A DNA stretch of 64,000 bases, from positions 1 through 64,000 of the forward strand of contig NZ_JAAQYM010000005.1 in NCBI RefSeq assembly GCF_012986595.1, read 5' to 3'. The notes below the pieces were generated by a model that was given only the letters and a program-made list of their open reading frames with translations, searched no databases and had not been told where the DNA came from. Below, piece by piece: positions 33,436-42,770 of this stretch (position 1 is its first letter; every line of letters starts with the position of its first letter). Position numbers and translations under genes: made by a program. Source of the DNA: Pseudomonas koreensis (GTDB lineage Bacteria; Pseudomonadota; Gammaproteobacteria; Pseudomonadales; Pseudomonadaceae).

Positions 33436-34792
33436 GTCGGGTGTCAAAGAGTCGATCCGTCGCTACTTCAAGGGTTCTGCCTCGTTGCAGGGCCAGCCGC
33501 TGCCGGAGGTCAACAAGGCGCTGATCGAGGACGCCCCGCGCGTCGTGCGCCTGACCATCTGGGCGATCATCGGCTTCTTCGTGTTCCTGATGCTGTGGGC
33601 GCATTTCGCCGTGATCGACGAAGTGACCAAGGGCGACGGCAAGGCGATTCCGTCGTCGAAGATCCAGAAAATCCAGAACCTCGAGGGCGGGATCGTCTCC
33701 GAACTGTTCGTCAAGGAAGGCCAGATCGTCGAGGCTGGCGCACCGCTGATTCGCCTGGACGACACGCGATTTGCTTCCAACGTCGGCGAAACCGAGGCTG
33801 ATCGGCTGTCGATGCTGCTGCGCGTCGAGCGTCTGAGCGCCGAGGTCGATGACCGCCCGCTGAATTTCCCTGAAGACGTGCTCAAAGCCGTGCCGGGCCA
33901 GGCGAAAAGCGAAGAGTCGCTGTACATCAGCCGCCGCCAGCAGTTGCACGACGAGATCGGTGGTTTGCAGGAGCAATTGATCCAGCGTCAGCAAGAGCTG
34001 CGCGAGTTCAGCTCCAAGCAGGCGCAGTATCGCCAGCAACTGGGCCTGCAACGCCAGGAAATCAACATGTCCGAGCCGCTGGTAGCCCAGGGCGCGGTAT
34101 CACCGGTGGAAGTGCTGCGGCTCAAGCGTGCCGAAGTCGAAACCCGTGGTCAGCTCGATGCCACCACTCTGGCGATTCCGCGCGCGGAATCGGCCATCAA
34201 GGAAGTACAACGCAAGATCGACGAGACTCGCGGCAAATTTCGCAGCGATGCGCTCACGCAGCTCAATGAAGCGCGCACTGACCTGAACAAGGCCCAGGCC
34301 ACCGGCAAGGCACTGGAAGACCGGGTCAGCCGGACACTGGTTACCTCGCCCGTGCGGGGCATCGTCAACAAGTTGCTGGTCAATACCATTGGCGGTGTGA
34401 TCCAGCCCGGCAGCGACATGGTGGAAATCGTGCCACTGGACGACACCCTGCTGGTCGAAGCCAAGATCCGACCGCAGGACATCGCCTTCCTCCACCCGGG
34501 GCAGGAAGCGATCGTCAAATTCACCGCGTATGACTACACCATTTATGGTGGACTGAAAGCCAAGCTCGAGCAGATCGGTGCCGACACCATCACCGACGAA
34601 GACAAAAAAACCACCTACTACATCATCAAGGTGCGCACCGAGCGCAGCCACTTGGGCACCGATGAGAAGCCATTGCTGATCATCCCGGGGATGGTCGCAT
34701 CGGTGGACATCATCACCGGCAAGAAATCGGTATTGAGCTATCTGCTCAAGCCGATCATTCGTGCACGGGCCGAGGCGTTGCACGAGCGTTAA
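33425..34792 (+). CDS. lapC: Type I secretion membrane fusion protein LapC
   Basis: A 455-residue HlyD-family periplasmic adaptor linking LapB to LapE. One N-terminal membrane helix (about 40-62) is followed by a lipoyl half-motif (KIQNLEGGIVSELFVKEGQ), a long coiled-coil hairpin (about 130-285), the second lipoyl half (LVTSPVRGIVNKLLV), and a beta-barrel C-terminal region. It starts at a GTG inside the end of lapB, so the two are translationally coupled. Confidence 0.95.
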   Translation: MLLKSGVKESIRRYFKGSASLQGQPLPEVNKALIEDAPRVVRLTIWAIIGFFVFLMLWAHFAVIDEVTKGDGKAIPSSKIQKIQNLEGGIVSELFVKEGQIVEAGAPLIRLDDTRFASNVGETEADRLSMLLRVERLSAEVDDRPLNFPEDVLKAVPGQAKSEESLYISRRQQLHDEIGGLQEQLIQRQQELREFSSKQAQYRQQLGLQRQEINMSEPLVAQGAVSPVEVLRLKRAEVETRGQLDATTLAIPRAESAIKEVQRKIDETRGKFRSDALTQLNEARTDLNKAQATGKALEDRVSRTLVTSPVRGIVNKLLVNTIGGVIQPGSDMVEIVPLDDTLLVEAKIRPQDIAFLHPGQEAIVKFTAYDYTIYGGLKAKLEQIGADTITDEDKKTTYYIIKVRTERSHLGTDEKPLLIIPGMVASVDIITGKKSVLSYLLKPIIRARAEALHER

Positions 34793-34814
34793 TGCTCTAG
34801 CGGTCTTTATGGCC

Positions 34815-34910
34815 TCATCGCTGGCAAGCCAGCTCCCACAGAGTTTTCGGTTGGAACACGATTGTGTGCTCGACATCGGAAACTGTGGGAACTGGCTTGC
34901 CAGCGATGCC
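34815..34910. repeat. REP pair, GCTGGCAAGCCAGCTCCCAC type
   Basis: Inverted arms ATCGCTGGCAAGCCAGCTCC and its complement GGAACTGGCTTGCCAGCGAT surround about 45 bases. This is a different REP sequence group from the GCGAGCAGGCTCGCTC type elsewhere in the window. It closes the lap operon. Confidence 0.85.
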
Positions 34911-35162
34911 GTCATTGAAATTGCCACATTACGCCTGGAAGTGACAAAAACCGTCACTCACCATCCCGTACATTCCTCACCAACCGCCATATCGTTATTC
35001 ATTAACGGTATTTAATTTCCAGTTCTTATAGCTTTAAAGTCAATCCCCTGCGTACCTGCCGACCAATCGGCGCGCCGCACGACCTGAACCGACACGCAAT
35101 CCAGCGTGAGTGTCTGATCGACGTGCGCGCCCGTGAGCGCGCCGTGCGTGGGAGATTGAAAG
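34911..35162 (+). promoter_or_regulatory. Upstream region of dioxygenase-ABC operon with inverted repeat 34993-35007
   Basis: This non-coding stretch contains the inverted repeat CGTTA-TTCAT-TAACG at 34993-35007, followed by an AT-rich run to about 35040. It may be an operator or part of the promoter for the operon starting at 35163. No regulator can be named. Confidence 0.35.
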
Positions 35163-36059
35163 ATGTCCGCAGCTACTGCCACCCCAAGCGCCGCGACTGC
35201 CGCGCCGCAAACCTTCGAAATTCGTCCGTTCAGTGGTGCCGTCGGTGCCGAAATCATCGGCCTGGACTTGACCCGCCCGGTCAACGACCAGGACTTCGCC
35301 CGCATCCATCGCGCGCATCTGGATCACCACGTTGTGGTGTTCCGCGACCAGCGCATCACCCCGCAACAGCAGATCGACTTCAGCCGCCGTTTCGGCGTGT
35401 TGCAGATCCACGTGCTCAAGCAATTCCTGCTGGCCAATCACCCGGAAATCCTCATCGTTTCCAATATCGTCGAAAACGGCCAGAACATCGGCCTCGGCGA
35501 TGCCGGCAAGTTCTGGCACTCCGACCTCTCCTACAAAGAGCTGCCGAGTCTCGGCTCGATGCTGCATGCCCAGGAGTTGCCGTCCGAGGGTGGCGACACG
35601 TTGTTTGCCGACATGCACAAAGCCTGGGAAAACCTGCCCGAAGCGCTGCGTAAAGCCGTAGAAGGGCGCTCTGCTGCGCATTCCTATACCGCGCGTTACA
35701 GCGAGACCAAATTCGAAGGCAACTGGCGTCCGACGCTGACCCCGGAGCAACTGGCGCAGGTCGCCGAAGTGGTGCACCCGATCGTCCGTACCCACCCGGA
35801 AAACGGCCGCAAGGCGTTGTTCGTCAGCGAAGGCTTCACCACACGCATCGTCGGTTTGCCCGAGGACGAGAGCAAACAACTGCTCGCCGAGCTCTACGCC
35901 CACAGCGTGCTGCCGCAAAACATTTACCGCCACCAGTGGCAGCCCCACGACATGGTGTTCTGGGACAACCGTTCGCTGATCCACCTCGCCGCCGGCTGCC
36001 CTGCGCACCTGCGCCGCAAGCTGTATCGCACCACCATCCAGGGCGACGCGCCTTTCTGA
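35163..36059 (+). CDS. TauD/TfdA family Fe(II)/2-oxoglutarate dioxygenase
   Basis: A 298-residue non-haem iron oxygenase. The iron site is the HSD pair in KFWHSDLSYKEL plus the distal histidine in SLIHLAAG; the 2-oxoglutarate-binding arginine is probably in PAHLRRKLYR. The family hydroxylates sulfonates, sulfate esters or aryloxy acids so that they fall apart. It does not closely resemble taurine dioxygenase or the AtsK alkylsulfatase beyond core motifs, so the substrate is open. Start: ATG at 35163 behind GGGAGATTGAAAG. It leads an operon with an ABC importer and is separated from the binding protein by 18 bases. Confidence 0.9.
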   Translation: MSAATATPSAATAAPQTFEIRPFSGAVGAEIIGLDLTRPVNDQDFARIHRAHLDHHVVVFRDQRITPQQQIDFSRRFGVLQIHVLKQFLLANHPEILIVSNIVENGQNIGLGDAGKFWHSDLSYKELPSLGSMLHAQELPSEGGDTLFADMHKAWENLPEALRKAVEGRSAAHSYTARYSETKFEGNWRPTLTPEQLAQVAEVVHPIVRTHPENGRKALFVSEGFTTRIVGLPEDESKQLLAELYAHSVLPQNIYRHQWQPHDMVFWDNRSLIHLAAGCPAHLRRKLYRTTIQGDAPF

Positions 36060-36077
36060 TTTGCCGGAGATTCGATC

Positions 36078-37103
36078 ATGTCCAAACGTCTTCCATTTGC
36101 ACCGCTGGCCGCCGCCATCGGTCTGGGTTTCAGCCTGATTGCCGGCAGCCTCGTGGCGCCGACCGTGGCCCACGCCGAAGGTGAAATCCGCATCGCCGAA
36201 CAGTTCGGCATTGTCTATTTATTGCTCAACGTGGTGCGGGATCAGGGCCTGATCGAAAAGTACGGCAAGCAAGAGGGCATCGACATCAAGGTTGACTGGA
36301 CGCAGCTCTCGGGCGGCGCGGCGGTCAACGATGCGCTGTTGTCCGGTTCCATCGACATTGCCGGTGCCGGCGTCGGGCCGCTGTTGACCATCTGGGATCG
36401 CACCCACGGCAAACAGAACGTCAAGGCCGTGGCCTCGCTGGGCAACTTTCCTTACTACCTGGTGAGCAACAATCCCAAAGTCAAAACCATTGCCGACTTC
36501 ACCGAGAAGGACCGCATTGCGGTGCCGGCGGTGGGTGTTTCGGTGCAGTCGCGCTTCCTGCAATACGCGGCGGCCAAGCAGTGGGGGGACAAGGAATTCA
36601 ATCGCCTCGACAAATACACCATCGCCGTCCCGCACCCGGACGCCACCGCTGCGTTGATCGCCGGCGGCACCGAGCTGACCGGGCACTTCTCCAACCCGCC
36701 GTTCCAGGATCAGGCGCTGCAGAATCCGAACGTGCACGTGGTGCTCAACTCCTACGACATCCTCGGCCCGAACTCGCCGACGGTGCTGTTCGCCACCGAG
36801 AAATTCCGCAACGACAATCCGAAGACCTACAAGGCCTTCGTCGAAGCGCTGACCGAAGCAGCGCAATTCGCCCAGAACGATAAAGGCGCGGCGGCAGACA
36901 CTTACATCCGCGTGACCAAGGCCAAGATCGATCGCGCCGAGTTGCTGAAAATCATCGACAACCCGCAGTTCGAATTCAGCGTCACGCCGAAAAATACGTA
37001 TCCACTGGCTGAATTCCTCTACCGCGTCGGTGCGATCAAGAACAAACCGCAATCGTGGAAGGACTACTTCTTCCAGGACGCCAAACCGCTGCAAGGGAGC
37101 TGA
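36078..37103 (+). CDS. ABC importer substrate-binding protein (NMT1/SsuA-TauA class)
   Basis: A 341-residue periplasmic binding protein. The signal peptide ends at about residue 34 (VAHAEGEIR). The mature part has the two-lobed type II fold typical of the sulfonate/nitrate/taurine class (LSGGAAVNDALLSGSIDIAG, AVPAVGVSVQSRFLQYAA). The neighbouring dioxygenase suggests it brings in the dioxygenase substrate. The ligand is unknown. Confidence 0.9.
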   Translation: MSKRLPFAPLAAAIGLGFSLIAGSLVAPTVAHAEGEIRIAEQFGIVYLLLNVVRDQGLIEKYGKQEGIDIKVDWTQLSGGAAVNDALLSGSIDIAGAGVGPLLTIWDRTHGKQNVKAVASLGNFPYYLVSNNPKVKTIADFTEKDRIAVPAVGVSVQSRFLQYAAAKQWGDKEFNRLDKYTIAVPHPDATAALIAGGTELTGHFSNPPFQDQALQNPNVHVVLNSYDILGPNSPTVLFATEKFRNDNPKTYKAFVEALTEAAQFAQNDKGAAADTYIRVTKAKIDRAELLKIIDNPQFEFSVTPKNTYPLAEFLYRVGAIKNKPQSWKDYFFQDAKPLQGS

Positions 37104-37108
37104 TCGAG

Positions 37109-37969
37109 ATGAACGCCCCCTTGCAAGGCCACGCGGCCAGCAACCCGATCGCCAGTACGCAAGCGCTGCTGGCGGTGGACAACGTCAGCCTTGAATACCG
37201 CACCCCGCAACGGGTGGTGCGAGCCACCCATCAGGTCAGTTTCGAGATCGATCCGGCGGACCGCTTTGTGCTGCTCGGCCCGTCCGGCTGTGGCAAGTCC
37301 ACTTTGTTGAAAGCGGCCGCCGGTTTCATCGCGCCGAGTGAAGGCGAGATCCGCCTGCAAGGTCAGCGGGTCGAGGGGCCGGGTCCGGACCGGATCGTGG
37401 TGTTCCAGGAATTCGATCAACTGCCACCTTGGAAAACCGTCAAACAGAACGTGATGTTTCCGCTGCTGGCCTCGCGCACCTTGAACAAAAAAGACGCCGA
37501 GGAACGCGCGCTGCACTATCTGCAAAAGGTCGGCCTGGCGGCGTTCGCCGACGCTTATCCACACACCTTGTCCGGCGGCATGAAGGCGCGGGTGGCGATT
37601 GCCCGGGCGCTGGCGATGCAGCCGAAAATCCTTCTGATGGACGAGCCGTTTGCCGCACTGGATGCGCTGACCCGGCGCAAGATGCAGGAAGAATTGCTGC
37701 TGCTCTGGGAAGAAGTGCGCTTCACCTTGCTGTTCGTCACGCACTCGATCGAAGAGGCGCTGGTGGTCGGCAATCGCATCCTGCTGCTGTCGCCCCACCC
37801 GGGGCGGGTGCGCGCTGAAGTGCACAGCCATCAATACGATCTGCAAAGCCTCGGTGGCGTGGCGTTTCAGGAATCGGCGCGGCGCATTCATCGTTTGCTG
37901 TTCGATGAAGGCCAGTCGCCGGAAACCGAGCGCGACCACCACTTCAACGACATTCGCATCGCTTATTGA
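37109..37969 (+). CDS. ABC importer ATPase (SsuB/TauB/NrtD class)
   Basis: A 286-residue cytoplasmic ATPase with Walker A GPSGCGKST, Q-loop segment VFQEFDQLPPWKTV (typical of the nitrate/sulfonate class), signature LSGGMKARVAIARAL, Walker B ILLMDEPFAALD and the switch histidine in FVTHSIEEAL. ATG at 37109 lies 5 bases after the binding-protein stop; a longer frame from 37055 would overlap the previous gene. Confidence 0.92.
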   Translation: MNAPLQGHAASNPIASTQALLAVDNVSLEYRTPQRVVRATHQVSFEIDPADRFVLLGPSGCGKSTLLKAAAGFIAPSEGEIRLQGQRVEGPGPDRIVVFQEFDQLPPWKTVKQNVMFPLLASRTLNKKDAEERALHYLQKVGLAAFADAYPHTLSGGMKARVAIARALAMQPKILLMDEPFAALDALTRRKMQEELLLLWEEVRFTLLFVTHSIEEALVVGNRILLLSPHPGRVRAEVHSHQYDLQSLGGVAFQESARRIHRLLFDEGQSPETERDHHFNDIRIAY

Positions 37970-37987
37970 GCGCTGGAGGATTGCCCG

Positions 37988-38854
37988 ATGAGCCAACCAT
38001 CGTCTGTACGACAAGAATTCGAAACCGTCCTTGAACCGCTGACCAGCGTGCCCCTCGAGCGCGAATTGCCGCTGGGCCAACGCCTGTGGCAACAGGGCTG
38101 GCTGCGCAAAAGCCTGATCCTGATCCTGCTGGCGATCCTCTGGGAAGTGATCGCAAGGGTGCAGAACAACGACTTGCTGCTGCCGAGTTTCCTGCAGACC
38201 GGTCACGCGTTGTACGGCGGCCTGCTCAGCGGCGAGTTGCTGGGCAAGGTGTGGATCTCTTTGGTGGTGCTGATCAAGGGCTACCTGATCGGCATCGTGC
38301 TGGCGTTTGCCCTGACCACGCTGGCGGTATCGACCCAGTTTGGCCGCGATCTACTGAGTACGTTGACCTCGATGTTCAACCCGCTGCCGGCGATTGCCTT
38401 GCTGCCATTGGCCTTGCTCTGGTTCGGGTTGGGGCAGAACAGTCTGATTTTCGTGCTGGTGCATTCGGTGCTGTGGGCGCTGGCGCTGAATACCTACGCC
38501 GGTTTCCTCGGCGTCTCGGAAACCCTGCGCATGGCCGGGCGCAACTATGGATTGAAGGGCATGCGGTTCGTGCTGTTCATCCTGATCCCGGCGGCGCTGC
38601 CGTCGATTCTTGCCGGGCTGAAAATCGGCTGGGCGTTTGCCTGGCGCACGCTGATCGCCGCTGAACTGGTGTTTGGCGCGACCAGTGGCAAGGGTGGCCT
38701 GGGCTGGTACATCTTCCAGAATCGTAATGAGCTGTACACCGACAAGGTCTTTGCCGGGTTGGCGGTGGTGATCCTGATTGGCTTGCTGGTGGAGAACCTG
38801 GTGTTTGATACGTTGGAGCGGGTGACGGTGAAGCGTTGGGGCATGCAGCGCTGA
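37988..38854 (+). CDS. ABC importer permease (BPD_transp_1)
   Basis: A 288-residue inner-membrane permease with about six membrane helices. It carries the family coupling loop near YAGFLGVSETLRMAGRNYGLK (EAA-type region), which contacts the ATPase. It begins 18 bases after the ATPase gene with GGAGG upstream. It completes the operon of dioxygenase, binding protein, ATPase and permease, and a REPIN follows it. Confidence 0.92.
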   Translation: MSQPSSVRQEFETVLEPLTSVPLERELPLGQRLWQQGWLRKSLILILLAILWEVIARVQNNDLLLPSFLQTGHALYGGLLSGELLGKVWISLVVLIKGYLIGIVLAFALTTLAVSTQFGRDLLSTLTSMFNPLPAIALLPLALLWFGLGQNSLIFVLVHSVLWALALNTYAGFLGVSETLRMAGRNYGLKGMRFVLFILIPAALPSILAGLKIGWAFAWRTLIAAELVFGATSGKGGLGWYIFQNRNELYTDKVFAGLAVVILIGLLVENLVFDTLERVTVKRWGMQR

Positions 38855-38877
38855 TTTGTCGCGCGCCGACCATCCTC

Positions 38878-38944
38878 TTCGCGAGCAGGCTCGCTCCCAC
38901 ATTTGAAATGCATTCCCATGTGGGAGCGAGCCTGCTCGCGAAAG
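38878..38944. repeat. REPIN (inverted REP pair)
   Basis: The arms TTCGCGAGCAGGCTCGCTCC and complement are perfect over at least 20 bases, around ATTTGAAATGCATTCCCAT. The central segment matches the element at 12706-12774 almost base for base. Confidence 0.92.
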
Positions 38945-39027
38945 CGTCGTTCCGGCCACCGCCTCATTAGCTGAATGTTTGCTAGCATTGCGTGCAGATC
39001 AATCCTGATCAATCACGAGTGCTCTGC

Positions 39028-39945
39028 ATGCAACTTCCGGACATGAACCTGCTGGTTGCCCTCGACGCCTTGCTCGACGAGGGCAGTGTGGTAGGCGCTG
39101 CACGGCGGATGAACCTCAGCCCCGCCGCCATGAGCCGCACCCTGACACGCATCCGCGAAGCCATCGGCGATCCGATCCTGGTGCGTGCCGGTCGCGGCCT
39201 GGTGCCAACCCCCAAAGCGCTGGCGTTGCGCGAGCAGGTGCGCGATGTGGTCGAGCAGGCGGCGCTGTTGTTCCGCTCCGCTGACACGGTGGAACTCGGT
39301 ACCCTGCGCCGACGTTTCAGCATCCGCGCCAACGATTTTTTCATCGGCGTCTACGGCGGCAAGCTGTTCGACACCCTCGACCAGGTGGCGCCGCACTGCG
39401 AGTTGCGCTTCGTCCCGGAAGGCGATGGCGACGATGAGGCGCTGCGCGAAGGGCGCATCGACCTGAGCGTCAGCAACACTCGCCCGGTGACCCCGGAAGT
39501 CAAAGTGCAAAACCTGTTTTCCACGCATTTTGTCGGTCTGGTGCGCGAGGATCATCCGTTGCTCGACGGCGAAATCACTGCAGAGCGTTATGCCGGTTTT
39601 TCCCATATCAGCATGTCGCGCCGTGGTATTGCTCGTGGCCCCATCGATACTGCGCTGAATGCTCTGGGCCTGGAGCGGCGGGTGGCGGTGATCGCGCCAA
39701 GCTTCCATGCGGCGATGTTTGCCTTGCCCGATTCCGACCTGATCCTGCCGGTGCCCAAGGAAGCGCTGCTCAGCGTGCGCCGACTGGGCCTCAAGCTGCG
39801 CTCGTTTGACCTGCCAATTCCGTTGCCGACGCTGATGCTGACCCAGGCCTGGCACCCGCGCTTCGACAAGGACCCGGCGCACCGCTGGCTGCGCGAAACG
39901 CTCAAGGCCTGTTGCGATGAAACCTGGTTGGCCGCCCAACCCTGA
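39028..39945 (+). CDS. LysR family transcriptional regulator
   Basis: A 305-residue regulator. The N-terminal winged helix (about 1-65) has the pattern GAARRMNLSPAAMSRTLTRIRE, with a periplasmic-binding-like effector domain after it. ATG at 39028 fits the family start (MQLPDMNLLVALDALLDEGS); the frame opens earlier at GTG 38992. It lies on the same strand as, and 190 bases before, the efflux operon at 40135, which is its most likely target; the alternative is the importer operon upstream. Confidence 0.9.
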   Translation: MQLPDMNLLVALDALLDEGSVVGAARRMNLSPAAMSRTLTRIREAIGDPILVRAGRGLVPTPKALALREQVRDVVEQAALLFRSADTVELGTLRRRFSIRANDFFIGVYGGKLFDTLDQVAPHCELRFVPEGDGDDEALREGRIDLSVSNTRPVTPEVKVQNLFSTHFVGLVREDHPLLDGEITAERYAGFSHISMSRRGIARGPIDTALNALGLERRVAVIAPSFHAAMFALPDSDLILPVPKEALLSVRRLGLKLRSFDLPIPLPTLMLTQAWHPRFDKDPAHRWLRETLKACCDETWLAAQP

Positions 39946-39950
39946 AAGTC

Positions 39951-40026
39951 AAAAGATCGCAGCCTTCGGCAGCTCCTGCAGGGAATGCATTTATCTGTTG
40001 GAGCTGCCGAAGGCTGCGATCTTTTG
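39951..40026. repeat. Inverted repeat AAAGATCGCAGCCTTCGGCA type; also likely terminator
   Basis: Long inverted arms AAAAGATCGCAGCCTTCGGC and complement surround about 30 bases and end in TTTTGCTTTT. This is a known common intergenic palindrome type in fluorescent pseudomonads. The T run after the stem suggests it also ends the lysR transcript. Confidence 0.85.
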
Positions 40027-40134
40027 CTTTTAACAATTGTGTCTGACGCACTTATAAGCTGCCAATAAGTCAATTTTCGTCAGCAGTAAGCCCGACTAAG
40101 ATGCTCCGGTATTTTTCCACCGGAGTGTGTATTC

Positions 40135-41673
40135 ATGACATCCCTGACGGTCCCGGCGCCCATCGCTGCGGCCAGTCCGGCGACTGCGGCCACGCCACCG
40201 GTGTTCGGGGCGCGGATCATCACGGGCCTGGTCGGTGTACTGCTGGCGGTGCTGGTTTCCGGTCTCAACGAGATGGTGACCAAAGTCGCGCTCGCCGACA
40301 TCCGTGGCGCGCTGAACATCGGTTACGACGAAGGCACCTGGCTGGTTGCCTGTTACGCCGCGACCTCGGTGGCGGCGATGGCGTTCGCGCCGTGGTGCTC
40401 GGTGACGTTCTCGCTGCGCCGTTTCACCCTCTGCGCGATCAGCCTGTTCACGCTGCTCGGCGTGCTGTGCCCGTTCGCCCCGAACTACGAAAGCCTGTTG
40501 CTGATGCGCACCCTCCAAGGGCTGGCCGGCGGCGCGTTGCCGCCGATGCTGATGACCGTGGCCCTGCGTTTCCTGCCGGCCAATTTCAAGCTCTATGGCC
40601 TGGCCGGTTACGCGCTGACGGCCACTTTCGGCCCGGGCCTTGGCACGCCGCTGGCCGGTTTGTGGAGCGAATACGTCGGCTGGCAATGGACGTTCTGGCA
40701 AATCATCGTGCCGTGCCTGATTGCGATGGCAATGGTCGCCTGGGGCATTCCGCAGGATCCGCTGCGCCTGGAACGTCTCAAGACCTTCAACTGGAAGGGC
40801 CTGCTGCTGGGCTTTCCGGCGATCTGCATGCTGGTGATCGGCTTGCTGCAGGGCAATCGGCTGGACTGGTTCGAGTCGGACCTGATCTGCGGCTTGCTCG
40901 GCGCCGGTTCGCTGTTGCTGGTGGCGTTTCTGATCAACGAGTGGTCGCAGCCGATACCGTTTTTCAAGCTGCAGATGCTCGGCATCCGCAACCTGTCGTT
41001 CGCGCTGCTGAGCCTCGCCGGGGTGCTGGTGGTGTTGCAGGCGGTGGTGCTGATTCCGTCGAGCTATCTGGCGCAGGTGCAGGGCTATCGCCCGGTGCAG
41101 ACCGCGCCGATCATGCTGATCGCCGCATTGCCGCAGCTGATTGCGCTGCCGCTGGTGGCGGCGCTGTGCAACCTGCGCTGGGTCGATTGCCGCTGGGTGC
41201 TTGGCATCGGTTTGAGCATGTTGACGCTGTCCTGTCTGGGCGGCTCGCTGCTGACATCGGAATGGATTCGCGACAATTTCTACGTCCTGCAATGGTTGCA
41301 GATCTTCGGTCAGCCGATGTCGGTGCTGCCGCTGTTGATGTTGTCCACTGGCAGCATCCAGCCGCAGGACGGGCCGTTCGCCTCCGCCTGGTTCAACACG
41401 GTGAAAGGCTTGGCGGCCGTGGTCGCCACCGGGGTGATCGAAGCGCTGACCACCGCACGTCTGCATTTCCACTCGACCATGTTGATCGACAACCTCGGCA
41501 ATTCACCGTTGGCTGATCGCAGCGATCCGGGCCTCGCCCATCGCCTGCACGAACAGGCCGTGGTGCTGACCTCCTCGGATCTCTATGTGTGCATGGCCGG
41601 CGTCGCGGTGACGCTGATCCTGCTGATTTTCTGGCTGCCGACGCGGATCTTTCCGCCCCGTGCTCCGACCTGA
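40135..41673 (+). CDS. MFS multidrug efflux transporter, DHA2 (EmrB-like)
   Basis: A 512-residue inner-membrane proton-driven exporter with about 14 helices. The motif C-like region LAGYALTATFGPGLGTPLAG and motif A-like stretch after helix 2 place it in the 14-helix DHA2 group. It is followed by its HlyD adaptor (26 bases later) and an outer membrane lipoprotein channel, forming a complete three-part pump. The substrate is unknown. Start: ATG at 40135, with an ACCGGAG element about 14 bases upstream. Confidence 0.92.
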   Translation: MTSLTVPAPIAAASPATAATPPVFGARIITGLVGVLLAVLVSGLNEMVTKVALADIRGALNIGYDEGTWLVACYAATSVAAMAFAPWCSVTFSLRRFTLCAISLFTLLGVLCPFAPNYESLLLMRTLQGLAGGALPPMLMTVALRFLPANFKLYGLAGYALTATFGPGLGTPLAGLWSEYVGWQWTFWQIIVPCLIAMAMVAWGIPQDPLRLERLKTFNWKGLLLGFPAICMLVIGLLQGNRLDWFESDLICGLLGAGSLLLVAFLINEWSQPIPFFKLQMLGIRNLSFALLSLAGVLVVLQAVVLIPSSYLAQVQGYRPVQTAPIMLIAALPQLIALPLVAALCNLRWVDCRWVLGIGLSMLTLSCLGGSLLTSEWIRDNFYVLQWLQIFGQPMSVLPLLMLSTGSIQPQDGPFASAWFNTVKGLAAVVATGVIEALTTARLHFHSTMLIDNLGNSPLADRSDPGLAHRLHEQAVVLTSSDLYVCMAGVAVTLILLIFWLPTRIFPPRAPT

Positions 41674-41699
41674 TCGCTGTACTGAAACAGAAGGTTTTT

Positions 41700-42770
41700 A
41701 TGACGACTCAAACAAAGCAGAAACTCGCGGTGGCCGTGGCCGCCGCATTGGCGGTCGGCGTGCTGGTGTACCTGGCGATGCCCGGCCTGTTCGGTAAACG
41801 CACTCAGCAAAACACCAATGATGCGTTCGTCTCGGCCGACTACACCCTGGTGGTGCCGCGCGTGGCCGGGTTCATCAAGCAAGTGCTGGTGGAAGACAAC
41901 CAGCAGGTCAAGGCCGGACAATTGCTGGCGCTGATCGATGACCGCGATCTGCGCGCCGCCGCGCAAGCCGCTGACGCGCAAACCCTGGTCGCCCGCGCGC
42001 AGTTGCAGAACGCCAAGGCGACACTGGAGCGGCAGACGTCGGTGATCGCTCAGGCCCAGGCCTCGGTAGTCTCGGCCAAGGCGGAAATGGCTTTCGCCCA
42101 GCAGGAACTCAATCGCTACAACCATTTGGCGGGTGTCGGCGCCGGCACGGTGCAGAACGCGCAGCAGGCGCGTACCCGCATCGATCAGGCGAGCGCACGG
42201 CTGGATACGGCCGGCGCGAAACTGGCGGCCGAGCGCAAGCAGGTGGACATTCTCACGGCGCAGCGCGATGCCGCCGAAGGCAGTTTGAAACACGCCCAGG
42301 CGGCGCTGGAAATCGCCAGTTTCGAACTGTCCTATACGCGCATCACGGCGCCGCAGGACGGCATGGTCGGCGAGCGTGCAGTGCGCGTCGGCGCCTATGT
42401 CACACCGGGCAGCAAGTTGCTGGCGGTGGTGCCGTTGCGCCAGGCGTATGTAATCGCCAATTTTCAGGAAACCCAGCTGACCAACGTGCAGCCGGGCCAG
42501 GCCGTCGAAGTGCGGGTCGACAGCCTCGGCGGCGAAGCCTTGAGCGGTCGCGTCGAAAGTATCGCGCCGGCGACCGGGGTGACCTTCGCCGCCGTGAAAC
42601 CGGACAACGCCACCGGTAACTTCACCAAGGTCGTGCAGCGGATTCCGGTGAAGATCCTGCTTGAACCGGGCCAGCCTTTGGCCGAGCGGCTGCGGGTGGG
42701 CATGTCGGTGGAGGCGAGCATTGATACCCGGCGCTCGGCGCCGGCGGTGCGTGAGGTGACGCAGCGATGA
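41700..42770 (+). CDS. HlyD/EmrA-like periplasmic adaptor
   Basis: A 356-residue membrane fusion protein with one N-terminal helix (about 9-28), lipoyl halves around VPRVAGFIKQVLVEDNQQV and ITAPQDGMVGERAVRVG, and a coiled-coil hairpin between them. ATG at 41700 gives the anchor directly; the open frame from 41589 overlaps the MFS gene. Its stop overlaps the next gene's start by four bases (ATGA). Confidence 0.93.
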   Translation: MTTQTKQKLAVAVAAALAVGVLVYLAMPGLFGKRTQQNTNDAFVSADYTLVVPRVAGFIKQVLVEDNQQVKAGQLLALIDDRDLRAAAQAADAQTLVARAQLQNAKATLERQTSVIAQAQASVVSAKAEMAFAQQELNRYNHLAGVGAGTVQNAQQARTRIDQASARLDTAGAKLAAERKQVDILTAQRDAAEGSLKHAQAALEIASFELSYTRITAPQDGMVGERAVRVGAYVTPGSKLLAVVPLRQAYVIANFQETQLTNVQPGQAVEVRVDSLGGEALSGRVESIAPATGVTFAAVKPDNATGNFTKVVQRIPVKILLEPGQPLAERLRVGMSVEASIDTRRSAPAVREVTQR

